DNA from: a gamma proteobacterium L18
Lineage (GTDB): Bacteria; Pseudomonadota; Gammaproteobacteria; Pseudomonadales; Pseudomonadaceae
Direction of reading: 5' to 3'
NCBI GenBank assembly: GCA_000497835.1
Contig: KI547171.1
Coordinates: 373,456 to 414,519 of the forward strand
Length of the DNA: 41,064 nt
This document shows positions 24,768 to 33,348 of this stretch, piece after piece. Below the pieces are notes generated by a model, which was not told the origin of the DNA, did not search any database, and saw only the letters and a program-made list of their open reading frames with translations. Positions within the stretch are counted from its first letter, which is position 1, and each line of letters begins with the position of its first letter. Both the position numbers and the translations under genes were made by a program.

Positions 24768-25751
24768 TCAGGTGAAGCCGACCACGGCATGGGGGATGTA
24801 CGGCGCTTCCAGTTGCTCGATCTCCTCAGGCGTAAGCTGCAACGACAACGCCGCCACCGCATCCGTCAGGTGCTCGGCCCGCGAGGCGCCCACCAGCGGC
24901 GCGGTCACCCCCGGCGTCTGCATCACCCACGCCAACGCCACCTGGGCACGCGGCACGCCACGGGCGGCGGCCACGCGGGCCACGGCTTCGACGATCTGCC
25001 GGTCGCAGTCCTCGGTGTGCGGCTGGTACAGGCTTTTGCCGTAATCATCGGTCTCGGTGCGGGTGGTGCTCTGGTCCCAATCACGGGTGAGGCGGCCTCG
25101 GGCCAAAGGGCTCCAGGGCAGCACGGCAACGCCGGCGTCGCGGCACAGCGGCAGCATCTCGCGCTGTTCTTCACGGTTGAGCAGGTTGAGGTGGTCCTGC
25201 ATCGAGACGAACTTCGTCCAGCCGTGGCGCTCGGAGGTCGCCAGGGCCTTGGCAAATTGCCAGGCATGCATGGACGAAGCGCCAATGTGCAGGGCTTTGC
25301 CGGCCTTGACCACGTCGTGCAACGCTTCCAGGGTTTCTTCAATCGGCGTTTCGTAGTCCCAGCGGTGGATCTGGTACAGGTCGACGTAGTCGGTGCCCAG
25401 GCGGCGCAGGCTGTTGTCGATTTCGGTGAAGATGGACTTGCGCGACAGCCCGCCGACGTTGGGCGCGGCGCGCATGGGGAAGTACACCTTGGTGGCGATG
25501 ACAATCTCATCGCGCTGGGCGTAGTCGCGCAGGGCGCGGCCGACGATTTCCTCGCTGGTGCCATCGGAGTAGCTGTTGGCGGTGTCGAAAAAGTTGATGC
25601 CCAGCTCCAGCGCCTGTTTGATCAGCGGGCGACTGCTCTGTTCGTCCAGGGTCCAGGGGTGTTTGCCGCGGTTGGGCACCCCGTAGGTCATGCAGCCCAA
25701 GGCCAGGGGGGAAACCTTGAGGCCGGTGCTGCCCAGGTTGACGGTTTTCAT
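24768..25751 (-). CDS. Aldo/keto reductase
   Basis: A 327-residue NADP-dependent aldo/keto reductase. The catalytic tetrad is visible: Asp56 and Tyr61 in FFDTANSYSDG, Lys88 in IATKVY, His129 in YQIHRWD. The C-terminal GASRAEHL region binds the cofactor phosphate, and the ending PYIPHAVVGF is typical of a subgroup common in proteobacteria. The protein reduces aldehydes or ketones; the physiological substrate is unknown. It is a single gene, divergent from aroA across 156 bases. Confidence 0.9.
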   Translation of the reverse strand: MKTVNLGSTGLKVSPLALGCMTYGVPNRGKHPWTLDEQSSRPLIKQALELGINFFDTANSYSDGTSEEIVGRALRDYAQRDEIVIATKVYFPMRAAPNVGGLSRKSIFTEIDNSLRRLGTDYVDLYQIHRWDYETPIEETLEALHDVVKAGKALHIGASSMHAWQFAKALATSERHGWTKFVSMQDHLNLLNREEQREMLPLCRDAGVAVLPWSPLARGRLTRDWDQSTTRTETDDYGKSLYQPHTEDCDRQIVEAVARVAAARGVPRAQVALAWVMQTPGVTAPLVGASRAEHLTDAVAALSLQLTPEEIEQLEAPYIPHAVVGFT

Positions 25752-25907
25752 GCATCGCTCCTGTGGTCGAAATAGTCCATTTTGCGCATTCAGCCTAGTC
25801 CCGGGCTGCGTCGGGGTGCAACTGCCCGCGCAGAAATGGCATGATGGGAATCTTTATTGCTGTGGTAGAACCGGCGGCAAGGTTTTCGAGTGGGGAGTGT
25901 TGAACAA

Positions 25908-27167
25908 ATGGCTGCGCAACAAACAATCACGGTGATCCCGCCTGGCTTTGCCTTGAACGGGCAGGTTTCGCCACCCGGATCGAAGTCCATCACCAACCGC
26001 GCACTGCTGCTGGCCGCCCTGGCCAAGGGCACCAGCCGCCTGGACGGCGCGCTGAAAAGCGATGATACCCGGCACATGTCCAATGCCCTGCGGCAGATGG
26101 GCGTGGTCATTGACGAGCCGGACGACACCACCTTTGTGGTCACCAGCAGCGGTCAGTTGCAGGTGCCCAGCGAACCGCTGTTCCTGGGTAACGCCGGCAC
26201 CGCCGTGCGTTTCCTCACCGCTGCCGTGGCCACGGTCAATGGCGACGTAACCCTGGATGGCGACCATTACATGCAGAAGCGCCCGATCGGCCCGCTGCTG
26301 GCTTCGCTGACCGCTGGTGGCATCGACGTGCACAGCGCCACAGGCTGCCCGCCGGTGCAGGTCAAAGGTACCGGCCGCCTGCAGGCCCAGCGTTTCGAGA
26401 TCGATGGCGGCTTGTCCAGCCAGTACGTGTCGGCCCTGTTGATGGTCGCCGCCTGCGGCACCACGGCCATCGACGTGGCCCTGACCGGCAAGGACATCGG
26501 CGCCCGCGGCTACGTGGACCTGACCTTGGCCTGCATGCGCGCCTTCGGGGCCCAGGTCGAGCAACTGGACGAGGTGACCTGGCGCGTGCAGCCCACCGGC
26601 TATGTGGCCGGCGACTACTTCATCGAGCCTGACGCCTCGGCCGCCACCTACCTGTGGGCCGCCCAGGCCCTGACCGGTGGCCGCATCGACCTGGGCGTGG
26701 CCGACGACGCCTTCACCCAGCCGGATGCCAAGGCTCAGGATTACATCGCGCAGTTCCCGCGCATGCCGGCCGTGATCAATGGCTCGCAGATGCAGGACGC
26801 GATCCCGACGCTGGCGGTGCTGGCGGCGTTCAATGAAACGCCGGTGCGCTTCGTGGAACTGGCCAACCTGCGCGTCAAGGAATGCGACCGCGTGGCCGCG
26901 CTGGACGACGGCCTCAACGCCATTCGCCCTGGTCTGTCGACGGTGGAGGGCGATGACCTGCTGGTGCACGCTGACCCGGCGCTGGCCGGCACCACCTGCG
27001 AGGCATTGATCGACACCCATTCAGACCACCGCATCGCCATGTGCTTTGCCCTGGCCGGCCTGAAGGTGGGCGGCATCCGCATTCAGGATCCGCTGTGCGT
27101 GGGCAAGACCTACCCGCGTTACTGGGACGCGCTGGCCTCGCTGGGCGTGACCTACACCCACGGCTGA
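25908..27167 (+). CDS. aroA: Stand-alone EPSP synthase (3-phosphoshikimate 1-carboxyvinyltransferase)
   Basis: The protein has 419 residues and joins shikimate 3-phosphate to phosphoenolpyruvate in the shikimate pathway. ATG 25908 is chosen, with GGGGAG ten bases upstream; an in-frame GTG exists at 25890. Class I-like motifs are GSKSITNRALL, LGNAGTAVRF, SSQYVSALLM, RVKECDR, THSDHRIAMCFAL and GKTYPRYWDAL. The residue matching Pro101 of E. coli is Phe102, next to the glyphosate-site Gly97 and Thr98. The usual Pseudomonas EPSP synthase is fused behind prephenate dehydrogenase, so this single-domain copy is probably a second, divergent one. The enzyme family is certain; its physiological share is not. 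Confidence 0.92.
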   Translation: MAAQQTITVIPPGFALNGQVSPPGSKSITNRALLLAALAKGTSRLDGALKSDDTRHMSNALRQMGVVIDEPDDTTFVVTSSGQLQVPSEPLFLGNAGTAVRFLTAAVATVNGDVTLDGDHYMQKRPIGPLLASLTAGGIDVHSATGCPPVQVKGTGRLQAQRFEIDGGLSSQYVSALLMVAACGTTAIDVALTGKDIGARGYVDLTLACMRAFGAQVEQLDEVTWRVQPTGYVAGDYFIEPDASAATYLWAAQALTGGRIDLGVADDAFTQPDAKAQDYIAQFPRMPAVINGSQMQDAIPTLAVLAAFNETPVRFVELANLRVKECDRVAALDDGLNAIRPGLSTVEGDDLLVHADPALAGTTCEALIDTHSDHRIAMCFALAGLKVGGIRIQDPLCVGKTYPRYWDALASLGVTYTHG

Positions 27168-27176
27168 TGCCGTCAG

Positions 27177-27629
27177 TCAGAAGGTGCCAAAGCCGCGCGC
27201 CATCAGCGTGGCCGGCAGCGGCACCAACAACAGCAACGCCAGCTCCAGGCGGATGATCATGATCATCTGCCGCACGCTGGCGGCGCTGACGGTGGGCGCC
27301 ACGCCTGCCTTCACGGCAGGGCGCCAGCCCAGCAGGCGCACGGTGGGCACGATCGACATCAGGCCGATCAGCACGAATATCCCCACCTTGGCGTGAAAGA
27401 AACTGTTGTGCAGGTAGTAGTCCGGCCCCTTGGCAAACCACAGCAGTCGCGCCAACCCTGTCACCAGCACGATCCCCGCCACGATGCCAAACAACATGTC
27501 CACGCGTATCAGTCTGCGTGCCTGCTCCAGGGTAGGTTCGGGCTTGAGCAGCACGTGCTCGATGGACAGCAGGGCGAACAGAGCGAAAATCGAGAGGTAA
27601 TGCAGGTAGGCGGCTATGGCTTGGCTCAT
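27177..27629 (-). CDS. DUF2214 family membrane protein
   Basis: A 150-residue membrane protein with about four hydrophobic helices. ATG 27629 is preferred to an earlier in-frame ATG because the membrane domain begins directly after it (MSQAIAAYLHYLSIFALF), which is how DUF2214 proteins start. The EHVLLKPEP segment and HNSFFHAKVGIFVLIGLMS are family hallmarks; conserved His residues in them could bind a cofactor or metal. Function is unknown. It is convergent with aroA, with nine bases between the stops. Confidence 0.82.
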   Translation of the reverse strand: MSQAIAAYLHYLSIFALFALLSIEHVLLKPEPTLEQARRLIRVDMLFGIVAGIVLVTGLARLLWFAKGPDYYLHNSFFHAKVGIFVLIGLMSIVPTVRLLGWRPAVKAGVAPTVSAASVRQMIMIIRLELALLLLVPLPATLMARGFGTF

Positions 27630-27709
27630 GGCACTGTTCCCGAACCGGTGTGTTTCCCCATCGTAGTTCAATTTCCGTTGGCCACCGATCAGGGTGGCCA
27701 AGGGGGCGG

Positions 27710-28525
27710 TCAGCGGCTGGCCAGAAAGCTCAGCAGCGTATCGGTGACACAACCAGGGTTCTCCAGGTTGGCCATGTGGCCAGCGTCCGGCACCAGCACA
27801 TGAGAACAGCCAATGATGCGGGCCATTTCCAGCGTTTCATGGGGTGGGCGAGGGATGTCGTGGTCGCCGCACATGACCAGGGTCTTGTCTGGGTTTAGCC
27901 GACCAAGGCGGTCGCGCAGGTCTTGGCGGCCGAAGATCATCCGCCCAAGCGGCACGATGCTTCGGCGCACGGTAGCGGCAGGCAGCGCGGCGAGTGTGGC
28001 GCGAAAGGCGCGACACAGCGGCGAATGCAGGTCGGCTTCGGGGTGAAAATAGATGGGGACCACGATATCCAGCAGGGCCTGGGTCATGGTGCCTTCATCT
28101 TCAAGCTGCTGGAGCAACGAGAAGTAGTATTGGCGCGAGGGTTCGTCCTCGGGGCCGAGGTAGGTATCCATCAGCACCAGGCGGTCGATGCGCTCGGGTG
28201 CATCCACCGCCAGCCGGGCACCCCACATACCGCCCATGGACAGGCCGATCAGGTTGCAGCGCTCGATGCCAAGATGGTCCAGCAGCGTCAGGGCCTGGCG
28301 GCCCAGGTCGGCGAGCTCACGCACGTTGGTCGGGCACTGTCCGGACTGGCCGTGGCCCCACAGGTCGGGGGCGATGACGCGGTAATGTTCCTTGAGAGCC
28401 TGCAGTTGCGGCACCCACATGCGCTGGTCCCACAAATAGCCGTGGGCCAGCAGAATGACCTCCCCAGACCCCTGGTCGGTGTAGTGCAGCGCTTGTCCGT
28501 CGATGATCAGCTGGGGCATGGGCAT
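27710..28525 (-). CDS. Alpha/beta hydrolase
   Basis: A 271-residue alpha/beta-hydrolase-fold enzyme. The oxyanion-hole motif is LLAHGYLWD. The nucleophile is Ser96 in GLSMGG, the acid probably Asp221 or Asp223 in CGDHDIPRP, and the base His250 in DAGHMANLE, so the triad is complete. It resembles 3-oxoadipate enol-lactonases and esterases but is not next to pca genes, so the substrate is open. Two in-frame ATG codons six bases apart (28525 and 28519) both fit a GGAAGAAGGA ribosome site. No export signal is present. Confidence 0.85.
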   Translation of the reverse strand: MPMPQLIIDGQALHYTDQGSGEVILLAHGYLWDQRMWVPQLQALKEHYRVIAPDLWGHGQSGQCPTNVRELADLGRQALTLLDHLGIERCNLIGLSMGGMWGARLAVDAPERIDRLVLMDTYLGPEDEPSRQYYFSLLQQLEDEGTMTQALLDIVVPIYFHPEADLHSPLCRAFRATLAALPAATVRRSIVPLGRMIFGRQDLRDRLGRLNPDKTLVMCGDHDIPRPPHETLEMARIIGCSHVLVPDAGHMANLENPGCVTDTLLSFLASR

Positions 28526-28563
28526 TCCTTCTTCCTGAAAGTAGGGCGCCCTGGCACGTTTGC

Positions 28564-29817
28564 TCAGGGCAACTCAAGCCTATGCCGCAGCCGTCCGTTT
28601 TCCCACCTTACGCGCAAGCCTTTGTGTTTCCTCAAGTAACCCAGCGCCACGGCCGCCGCGATCAGGCCTGACGCTGCGCCAATGCCCAGGGCCCAGCGAG
28701 GCCCGAAGGTGTCGGCCACCCAGCCGACCACAGGGGCGCCCAGGGGCGTGCCGCCCACGGAGATGGCCAGCAGAATGGCCATCACCCGCCCGCGCATGGC
28801 CGGGTCGGTGGACAGTTGCACCGTGCTGTTGGCCGTGGTGGTGAAGGTTTGCGCGGCCACCCCGACGGCCGTCAGGGTCAGGCCGAACCACCAGTAGCCC
28901 GGCATGACTGCCGCCAGGCCCGTGCCCAGGCCGAACAGCACGGCACCGGCCAGCAGCGCGCCCATGCGCGGGGTGCCCCGGCTGGCCGAGAGCAGGGCAC
29001 CGAGCACCGAGCCTACGGCCATGCATGAGGTCAGTACGCCGTACTCGCTGGAGCCCTGCTGGAATACCGTGACGGACATGGTGGAAATGAAAATCGGAAA
29101 GTTCAGGCCGAAGGTGCCGATCAAAAAGTACATCCACAGGATGGCCAGCAGGTCGGGGCGGCTGCGCACGTAAGCGAAGCCGTCAGCCAGGCCGGCGCGG
29201 CTGCTCTTGGTGCGTTCGCGCAATTGCAGGTCGCCCAGGCGCAGCCAGCGCAGGGACAGCAGCACGGCGCCAAACGAGGCGGCATTGAGCACGAACACCC
29301 AGCCGCTGCCGATGGCGGCGATCAACACGCCGGCCACGGCGGGGCCGATCATGCGCGCCGCGTTGAAGGAGGTGGAGTTGAGCGCAACGGCGTTGGACAG
29401 GTCCTTGTCGCCCACAAGCTCGGCGACGAAGGACTGGCGGGCGGTGGAGTCGAAGGCGCTGACACAGCCGAACAAAAACGCGAACACGTAGACCTGCCAC
29501 AGCTGCACCACGCCCGTCAGGGTCAGCAGCCCCAATGCCAACGCCAGGGCACCCGACAGGGCCTGGGTGGTCATCACCAGTTTGCGGCGGTCGAAGTGGT
29601 CGGCGGCAAGGCCCGTGAAGGGCATCAGCAGCAGGTAGGGGCCGAACTGCAGGGCCATGACGATGCCCACGGCGGTGGCGCTTTCATGGGTCAGTTGTAC
29701 CAGCACCAGCCAGTCCTGTGCGGTGCGTTGCATCCAGGTGCCGATATTGGAAATCAGCGCCCCGCCTGCCCATACACGGTAGTTGTAATTACGCAGCGAG
29801 CGGAAGGTGCCTTTCAC
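28564..29817 (-). CDS. MFS exporter, EntS/DHA3-like
   Basis: A 417-residue transporter with about 12 helices and a GTG start. The N-terminus FRSLRNYNYRVWAGGALISNIGTWMQRTAQDWLV and the loop DHFDRRK after helix two are typical of the MFS_3/EntS group, which exports siderophores, macrolides and other drugs. The substrate is unknown. The gene lies 38 bases upstream of the alpha/beta hydrolase on the same strand and may share a transcript with it. Confidence 0.85.
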   Translation of the reverse strand: MKGTFRSLRNYNYRVWAGGALISNIGTWMQRTAQDWLVLVQLTHESATAVGIVMALQFGPYLLLMPFTGLAADHFDRRKLVMTTQALSGALALALGLLTLTGVVQLWQVYVFAFLFGCVSAFDSTARQSFVAELVGDKDLSNAVALNSTSFNAARMIGPAVAGVLIAAIGSGWVFVLNAASFGAVLLSLRWLRLGDLQLRERTKSSRAGLADGFAYVRSRPDLLAILWMYFLIGTFGLNFPIFISTMSVTVFQQGSSEYGVLTSCMAVGSVLGALLSASRGTPRMGALLAGAVLFGLGTGLAAVMPGYWWFGLTLTAVGVAAQTFTTTANSTVQLSTDPAMRGRVMAILLAISVGGTPLGAPVVGWVADTFGPRWALGIGAASGLIAAAVALGYLRKHKGLRVRWENGRLRHRLELP

Positions 29818-29921
29818 AAAACCGGTTCCCGAAGTCTGGACGGAAGACAGGCAGCGTGGGTAAACCGTTAGCTGCCTATCTTCGATCTTCAGTGGCCCGG
29901 CGTCAGGCTGTCAAGCCATGC

Positions 29922-31082
29922 TCAACGCGTTGCAGGGCTCTTGTGCTCCAGGCGGCCGACCGGGCCCAGCCATTGACCGGCCTGTTGGTCCAGCCACAGT
30001 TGGGCGCCGGGCGTGTGCTTGAGGGTGGCGTCCAGCCAGGCGGTACTGACCGCCGCGACGCTGGCGGCCTGACGGCGATCAACGCCCAGGTCCACCGGTT
30101 TGGCGCCGCCACGGCCTTCGCCGCCGGGGCCACCAGGGCCACCGCCGTCGGGACCACCGCCGTGGTGGCCTTCGCGCTTGGCTTCGCCGGGCTTGCCGCC
30201 GCCGGCGTGGGCCAAGGTACCGGACAGGTCCTTGTGGCTGGCATCCTGCAGGCGCAGTTGGTAGCTGCCCTGGGTGCCCAGGCCGTCGAACAGGGCGAAG
30301 CGCTGTTGCGCGCTGCCGACCCAGCTGAAGGGGTCTTCGTCCAATGGGCCAGTGGCGGTCAGCACCGGGGTGTCGATCTGGTTGAAGCGGGCCGGGTCGG
30401 CGCCAGCCGCCACGTAGGGGCTGAGGATGATTGCACCCTGCGGACGCCACTGGGTCAGGCGCGGCTGGCCGGGGTCGCGTTCGCCCGCCAGGGCGGCGGC
30501 GGTCTGCGCGCCCAGGTCGTAGCCGGCCACCACCACGTGCTGCACGTCCACGGCATTGAAACCGGGCTCGCCGGCCAGCCCACGGCGGCGCACTTCGGCC
30601 AGTACCGTGACCACTTCGGCCACGCGGGCTTGCAGGGCGGCGTCGGCGTAGCTGTTGGCGGCGATGCTGCGGAAGGCGCCGGCCTGTGCATCCGGGGTTT
30701 TATAGACCGATGAGTCGTAACGGGTTGGCTGAATCGTCAGCACGGCGTAGCCGGCGCTGCCCCAGTTCTGGCGCCACAGTTGGCCGGCGCTGTCGTCTTC
30801 ACCCAGGCCGGGCAGGTAAACCACCAGCGGTACGTTTTTCTGGCCGGTGGGCACCAGCAGCGACAGGTCGACCTGGTGGGTGCCCCACGCCCAGCGCGTG
30901 GCCCAGCCGTCGAGCTTGCTGGCTTGGGCGGGGTGGTAGGCAGTCTTCAGGTACTCCTGCAGCGACACCGTGCCGTCATCGTCGGCAGGCGGTTTGTCGG
31001 CGCAGGCGCCCAGGGAGGCGAGGGCGATGCCCAGGGCCAGTGGACGAACGAAACGTGACAAGGAAAAAGGCAGCAATGACAT
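29922..31082 (-). CDS. Lipoprotein with alpha/beta-hydrolase fold, nucleophile Ser replaced by Asp, Gly-rich insert
   Basis: The protein has 386 residues, with a lipobox LGAC (Cys27). A dienelactone-hydrolase-like fold follows: VPLVVYLPGLGEDD carries the oxyanion turn, and the nucleophile elbow reads VVVAGYDLGAQTAAAL. Ser is thus replaced by Asp189 in G-x-D-x-G. An acid (Asp248 or Asp250 in GPLDEDPF) and His283 in ASHKDLSG remain. An insertion of about 36 residues rich in Gly, with some His (294-329), sits between the His and the last helix. Asp nucleophiles occur in haloalkane dehalogenases and some esterase relatives, so it may be active with other chemistry or be a binding protein. Its function is not recognised. 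Confidence 0.75.
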   Translation of the reverse strand: MSLLPFSLSRFVRPLALGIALASLGACADKPPADDDGTVSLQEYLKTAYHPAQASKLDGWATRWAWGTHQVDLSLLVPTGQKNVPLVVYLPGLGEDDSAGQLWRQNWGSAGYAVLTIQPTRYDSSVYKTPDAQAGAFRSIAANSYADAALQARVAEVVTVLAEVRRRGLAGEPGFNAVDVQHVVVAGYDLGAQTAAALAGERDPGQPRLTQWRPQGAIILSPYVAAGADPARFNQIDTPVLTATGPLDEDPFSWVGSAQQRFALFDGLGTQGSYQLRLQDASHKDLSGTLAHAGGGKPGEAKREGHHGGGPDGGGPGGPGGEGRGGAKPVDLGVDRRQAASVAAVSTAWLDATLKHTPGAQLWLDQQAGQWLGPVGRLEHKSPATR

Positions 31083-31207
31083 GACTATTCTGCTTCAACG
31101 GCAAACGAAAGCCGCGATTATGCAGAAGGCGCGCGCCAGATGGAGTGCGGGCCGGGTAAAAGCTGGGTAAATTTTTGCTACACAAACATGGCCCAGTCGA
31201 TACATTC

Positions 31208-31274
31208 TTGTGGGAGCTGGCTTGCCAGCGAGCGCTTGAGCGCCAACAGCTCGCTGGCAAGCCAGCTCCCACAA
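31208..31274. repeat. REP palindrome, second sequence type
   Basis: Perfect 26-base arms (31208-31233 and 31249-31274) beginning TTGTGGGAGCTGGCTTGCCA around a 15-base loop. It differs from the TGTGGGAGCGGGTTCTACCC type elsewhere in the window. It lies in the 324-base divergent gap 31083-31406, in which I see no gene; the promoters of both neighbours must be there. Confidence 0.85.
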
Positions 31275-31406
31275 TCTTGCGTGTCGGGCAAGCTCGCCTA
31301 AGCTTCACCCCAGCAGGACGAAAAAACTTACAAATTCAACGCGCTATGCCGGACCTTTCGCCCTGTCCCGTAGTCTTTAGGGCGTCAATTTGAAATGGAG
31401 GTGTAC

Positions 31407-31943
31407 ATGCTCATTCGGTCTCTGGCTTTGGCTGCCCTGGTTGCAGTTGCAGGCCCCGTGCTGGCCGCCGACAGCGACTCGCCCCTGGCCCAGGAGCAGG
31501 GCAAGGCGCGGCCCCTGATCATCATTGCGCGCAGCTCGGTAGACCCCACCCTGGTGCACCTCAAGGACGCGCTCAAAGAACCGACCAACCAGCAGGCCTT
31601 TGCCCAGCGCAACCTGGTGCTGTACACCGTGGTCAACACCATCGGCCAGCGCGATGGCAAAAACCTCGACCCGCAGGCCACCATGGCGTTGATCCGCAGC
31701 CTGAGCCTGGGCGCGGGTGAGCTGCCGAAAACCATTCTGGTGGGCAAGGACGGCACCAAGAAACTGGAGAAGAGCGGGCCGGTGGAGTTAAAGGAAATCT
31801 TCGACACGGTGGATGCCATGCCGATGGCCGAGAAAGAGGCGGCAGCGCCTGCGCCAGCGGCCCCTGCGGCTGAGCCGGGCAAGCCGGCCAAAGGCGGCAA
31901 GGCGGCGAAAGCCGCTGCGGCCCCGCAGTCGCTGGACGATTGA
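31407..31943 (+). CDS. Periplasmic DUF4174 domain protein
   Basis: The protein has 178 residues. ATG 31407 is used because GGAGG at 31397-31401 lies five bases before it; an ATG at 31395 overlaps that site. A signal peptide of about 20 residues ends at VLAAD. The domain starts at ARPLIIIA, continues through QRNLVLYTVVN and ends near KTILVGKDGTKKLEKSG, a thioredoxin-like DUF4174 pattern without a redox CxxC. The C-terminal 40 residues are an Ala/Pro/Lys-rich tail, likely disordered and possibly envelope-associated. Function is unknown. Its translation start resembles that of the Gly-rich gene at 36374. Confidence 0.75.
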   Translation: MLIRSLALAALVAVAGPVLAADSDSPLAQEQGKARPLIIIARSSVDPTLVHLKDALKEPTNQQAFAQRNLVLYTVVNTIGQRDGKNLDPQATMALIRSLSLGAGELPKTILVGKDGTKKLEKSGPVELKEIFDTVDAMPMAEKEAAAPAPAAPAAEPGKPAKGGKAAKAAAAPQSLDD

Positions 31944-31995
31944 AACCGCGTCGCGTTCCTCGCGGCCTTGGCCGCGATGAACGCAACGTCGATCC

Positions 31996-33060
31996 TCAGG
32001 GAATCAAACGCTCGGCGCGCAGCTGCGCGAACACGTCGAAGAACCCCTGGTCACTGGCCTGGAAATCGACAAAGCCCAACCGCCGGCTTTTCGACATGTC
32101 GGTGACCACCTCGATCGGCCGCCCCAGGTCGGCGTCGGTGTGCCACGGCGAGATCAGCCGCTGGATATCCTGCTCCACCAGACCGTGCTCGGCCGCCAGC
32201 TGCGTCCACACCGGCTGATCATCAGCCATCTGCGCAGCCAGTGGCATCGGCTGTTCGGGGAAGGGCGCCGGTTCCAGGTCGAACCACTCGGCAATCCGCC
32301 CCCACATCCAGCTCCAGCGGAACACATCGCCGTTGGTGACGTTGAACGCCTCGTTGGCGGCCGCAGGCGTGGTGGCGGCCCACAGCAACTGGCGGGCCAG
32401 GATGCGCGCGTCGGTCATGTCGGTGAGGCTGTCCCATTGCACCCGTGAGCCGGGGAACACGAACGGTCGGCCGGTGGCCTTGCACACGCTGGCGTACACG
32501 GCCAGGGTGGTGGCCATGTTCATGGCGTTGCCCACCGCCACGCCGGTGATGGTGTGCGGGCGGTGCACGCTCCAGGTGAAATGGTCGCGCTGGGCGGCGG
32601 CGAACACTTCGTCTTCCTGGGCGTAGTAGAAGTTTTCCACCTCAAGGCGTGCCTGGCTTTCACGGAACGGTGTCTGTGGCAGGCTGCCCTGGCCATAGGC
32701 CTCGAACGGCCCCAGGTAGTGCTTGAGGCCGGTCACCAGGGCCACGTGGCGCAGGCTGCGGGCGCTGCGCACGGCATCCAGCACATTGCGCACCATGGCG
32801 GCGTTGACGCGGATGTTGTCCGCTTCGCTGGCCTGGCGTGACCAGGTGGTGAGGAACAGATGGGTGGGGGCCAGGCCGACGAGGGCGCTGGCGACGGCGG
32901 CCGGATCCTGCAGGTCGGCGGCAATCGGGATGATACCCGGCGCCAGGTTGGGCTGGCGGGAAAGCCCGGCCACCTTCCAATTGGTGTGTTCGGCCAGCAC
33001 GCGGGTGAGCGCGCTGCCGACGATACCGCTGGCGCCGACTACCAATGCGATTTCAGTCAT
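31996..33060 (-). CDS. SDR family NAD(P)-dependent reductase, PRISE (progesterone 5-beta-reductase/iridoid synthase)-like
   Basis: The protein has 354 residues from ATG 33060, which has GAGG six bases upstream. The N-terminal Rossmann motif is VVGASGIVGSAL. The signature VTGLKHYLGPFEAYG identifies the atypical short-chain dehydrogenase group called PRISE; the Lys of this motif and the Tyr of the NFYYAQED segment are the usual catalytic residues of the group. RPHTITGVAVGNAMNM forms part of the substrate pocket. These enzymes reduce activated C=C bonds of enones. The bacterial substrate is unknown. The gene stands alone. Confidence 0.85.
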   Translation of the reverse strand: MTEIALVVGASGIVGSALTRVLAEHTNWKVAGLSRQPNLAPGIIPIAADLQDPAAVASALVGLAPTHLFLTTWSRQASEADNIRVNAAMVRNVLDAVRSARSLRHVALVTGLKHYLGPFEAYGQGSLPQTPFRESQARLEVENFYYAQEDEVFAAAQRDHFTWSVHRPHTITGVAVGNAMNMATTLAVYASVCKATGRPFVFPGSRVQWDSLTDMTDARILARQLLWAATTPAAANEAFNVTNGDVFRWSWMWGRIAEWFDLEPAPFPEQPMPLAAQMADDQPVWTQLAAEHGLVEQDIQRLISPWHTDADLGRPIEVVTDMSKSRRLGFVDFQASDQGFFDVFAQLRAERLIP

Positions 33061-33074
33061 GTCTGCCTCTGTGC

Positions 33075-33087
33075 AACAAATGTTGTT
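33075..33087. promoter_or_regulatory. Possible repressor operator before the PRISE gene
   Basis: AACAA-ATG-TTGTT is a perfect short palindrome 14 bases before the start of the reductase gene. Its position suits a TetR- or MarR-type repressor site, but no regulator gene is adjacent, so this rests on symmetry alone. Confidence 0.25.
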
Positions 33088-33216
33088 ACACCTTAGCGGC
33101 AGATGCCGTTCGATCCAACCCGCAATGGCTGCGGTGCGACCCAATGACGCTCATCGTGTAGCAGCGGCCGCCAGGCCGCGTCCCAGGCGCGGGAGATTCC
33201 ATGATTTTGAGCAACC

Positions 33217-33305
33217 TGTGGGAGCGGGTTCTACCCGCGAAAAGAACGCCACGCAGTATCTGAAACACCGCGGCGCCCTCTTCGCGGGCAGAGCCCGCTC
33301 CCACA
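33217..33305. repeat. REP inverted pair
   Basis: TGTGGGAGCGGGTTCTACCC at 33217 onward pairs with TTCGCGGGCAGAGCCCGCTC at 33281 onward (25-base arms, two mismatches). A REP unit of the TAGCAGCGGCCG type starts at 33159, and GTTGCTGCTAC follows at 33331, repeating the module order seen at 16613-16820 and 35976-36172. Confidence 0.82.
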
Positions 33306-33348
33306 GTGTGAACTGACCCCTACAATACGGTTGCTGCTACGAAAATGC

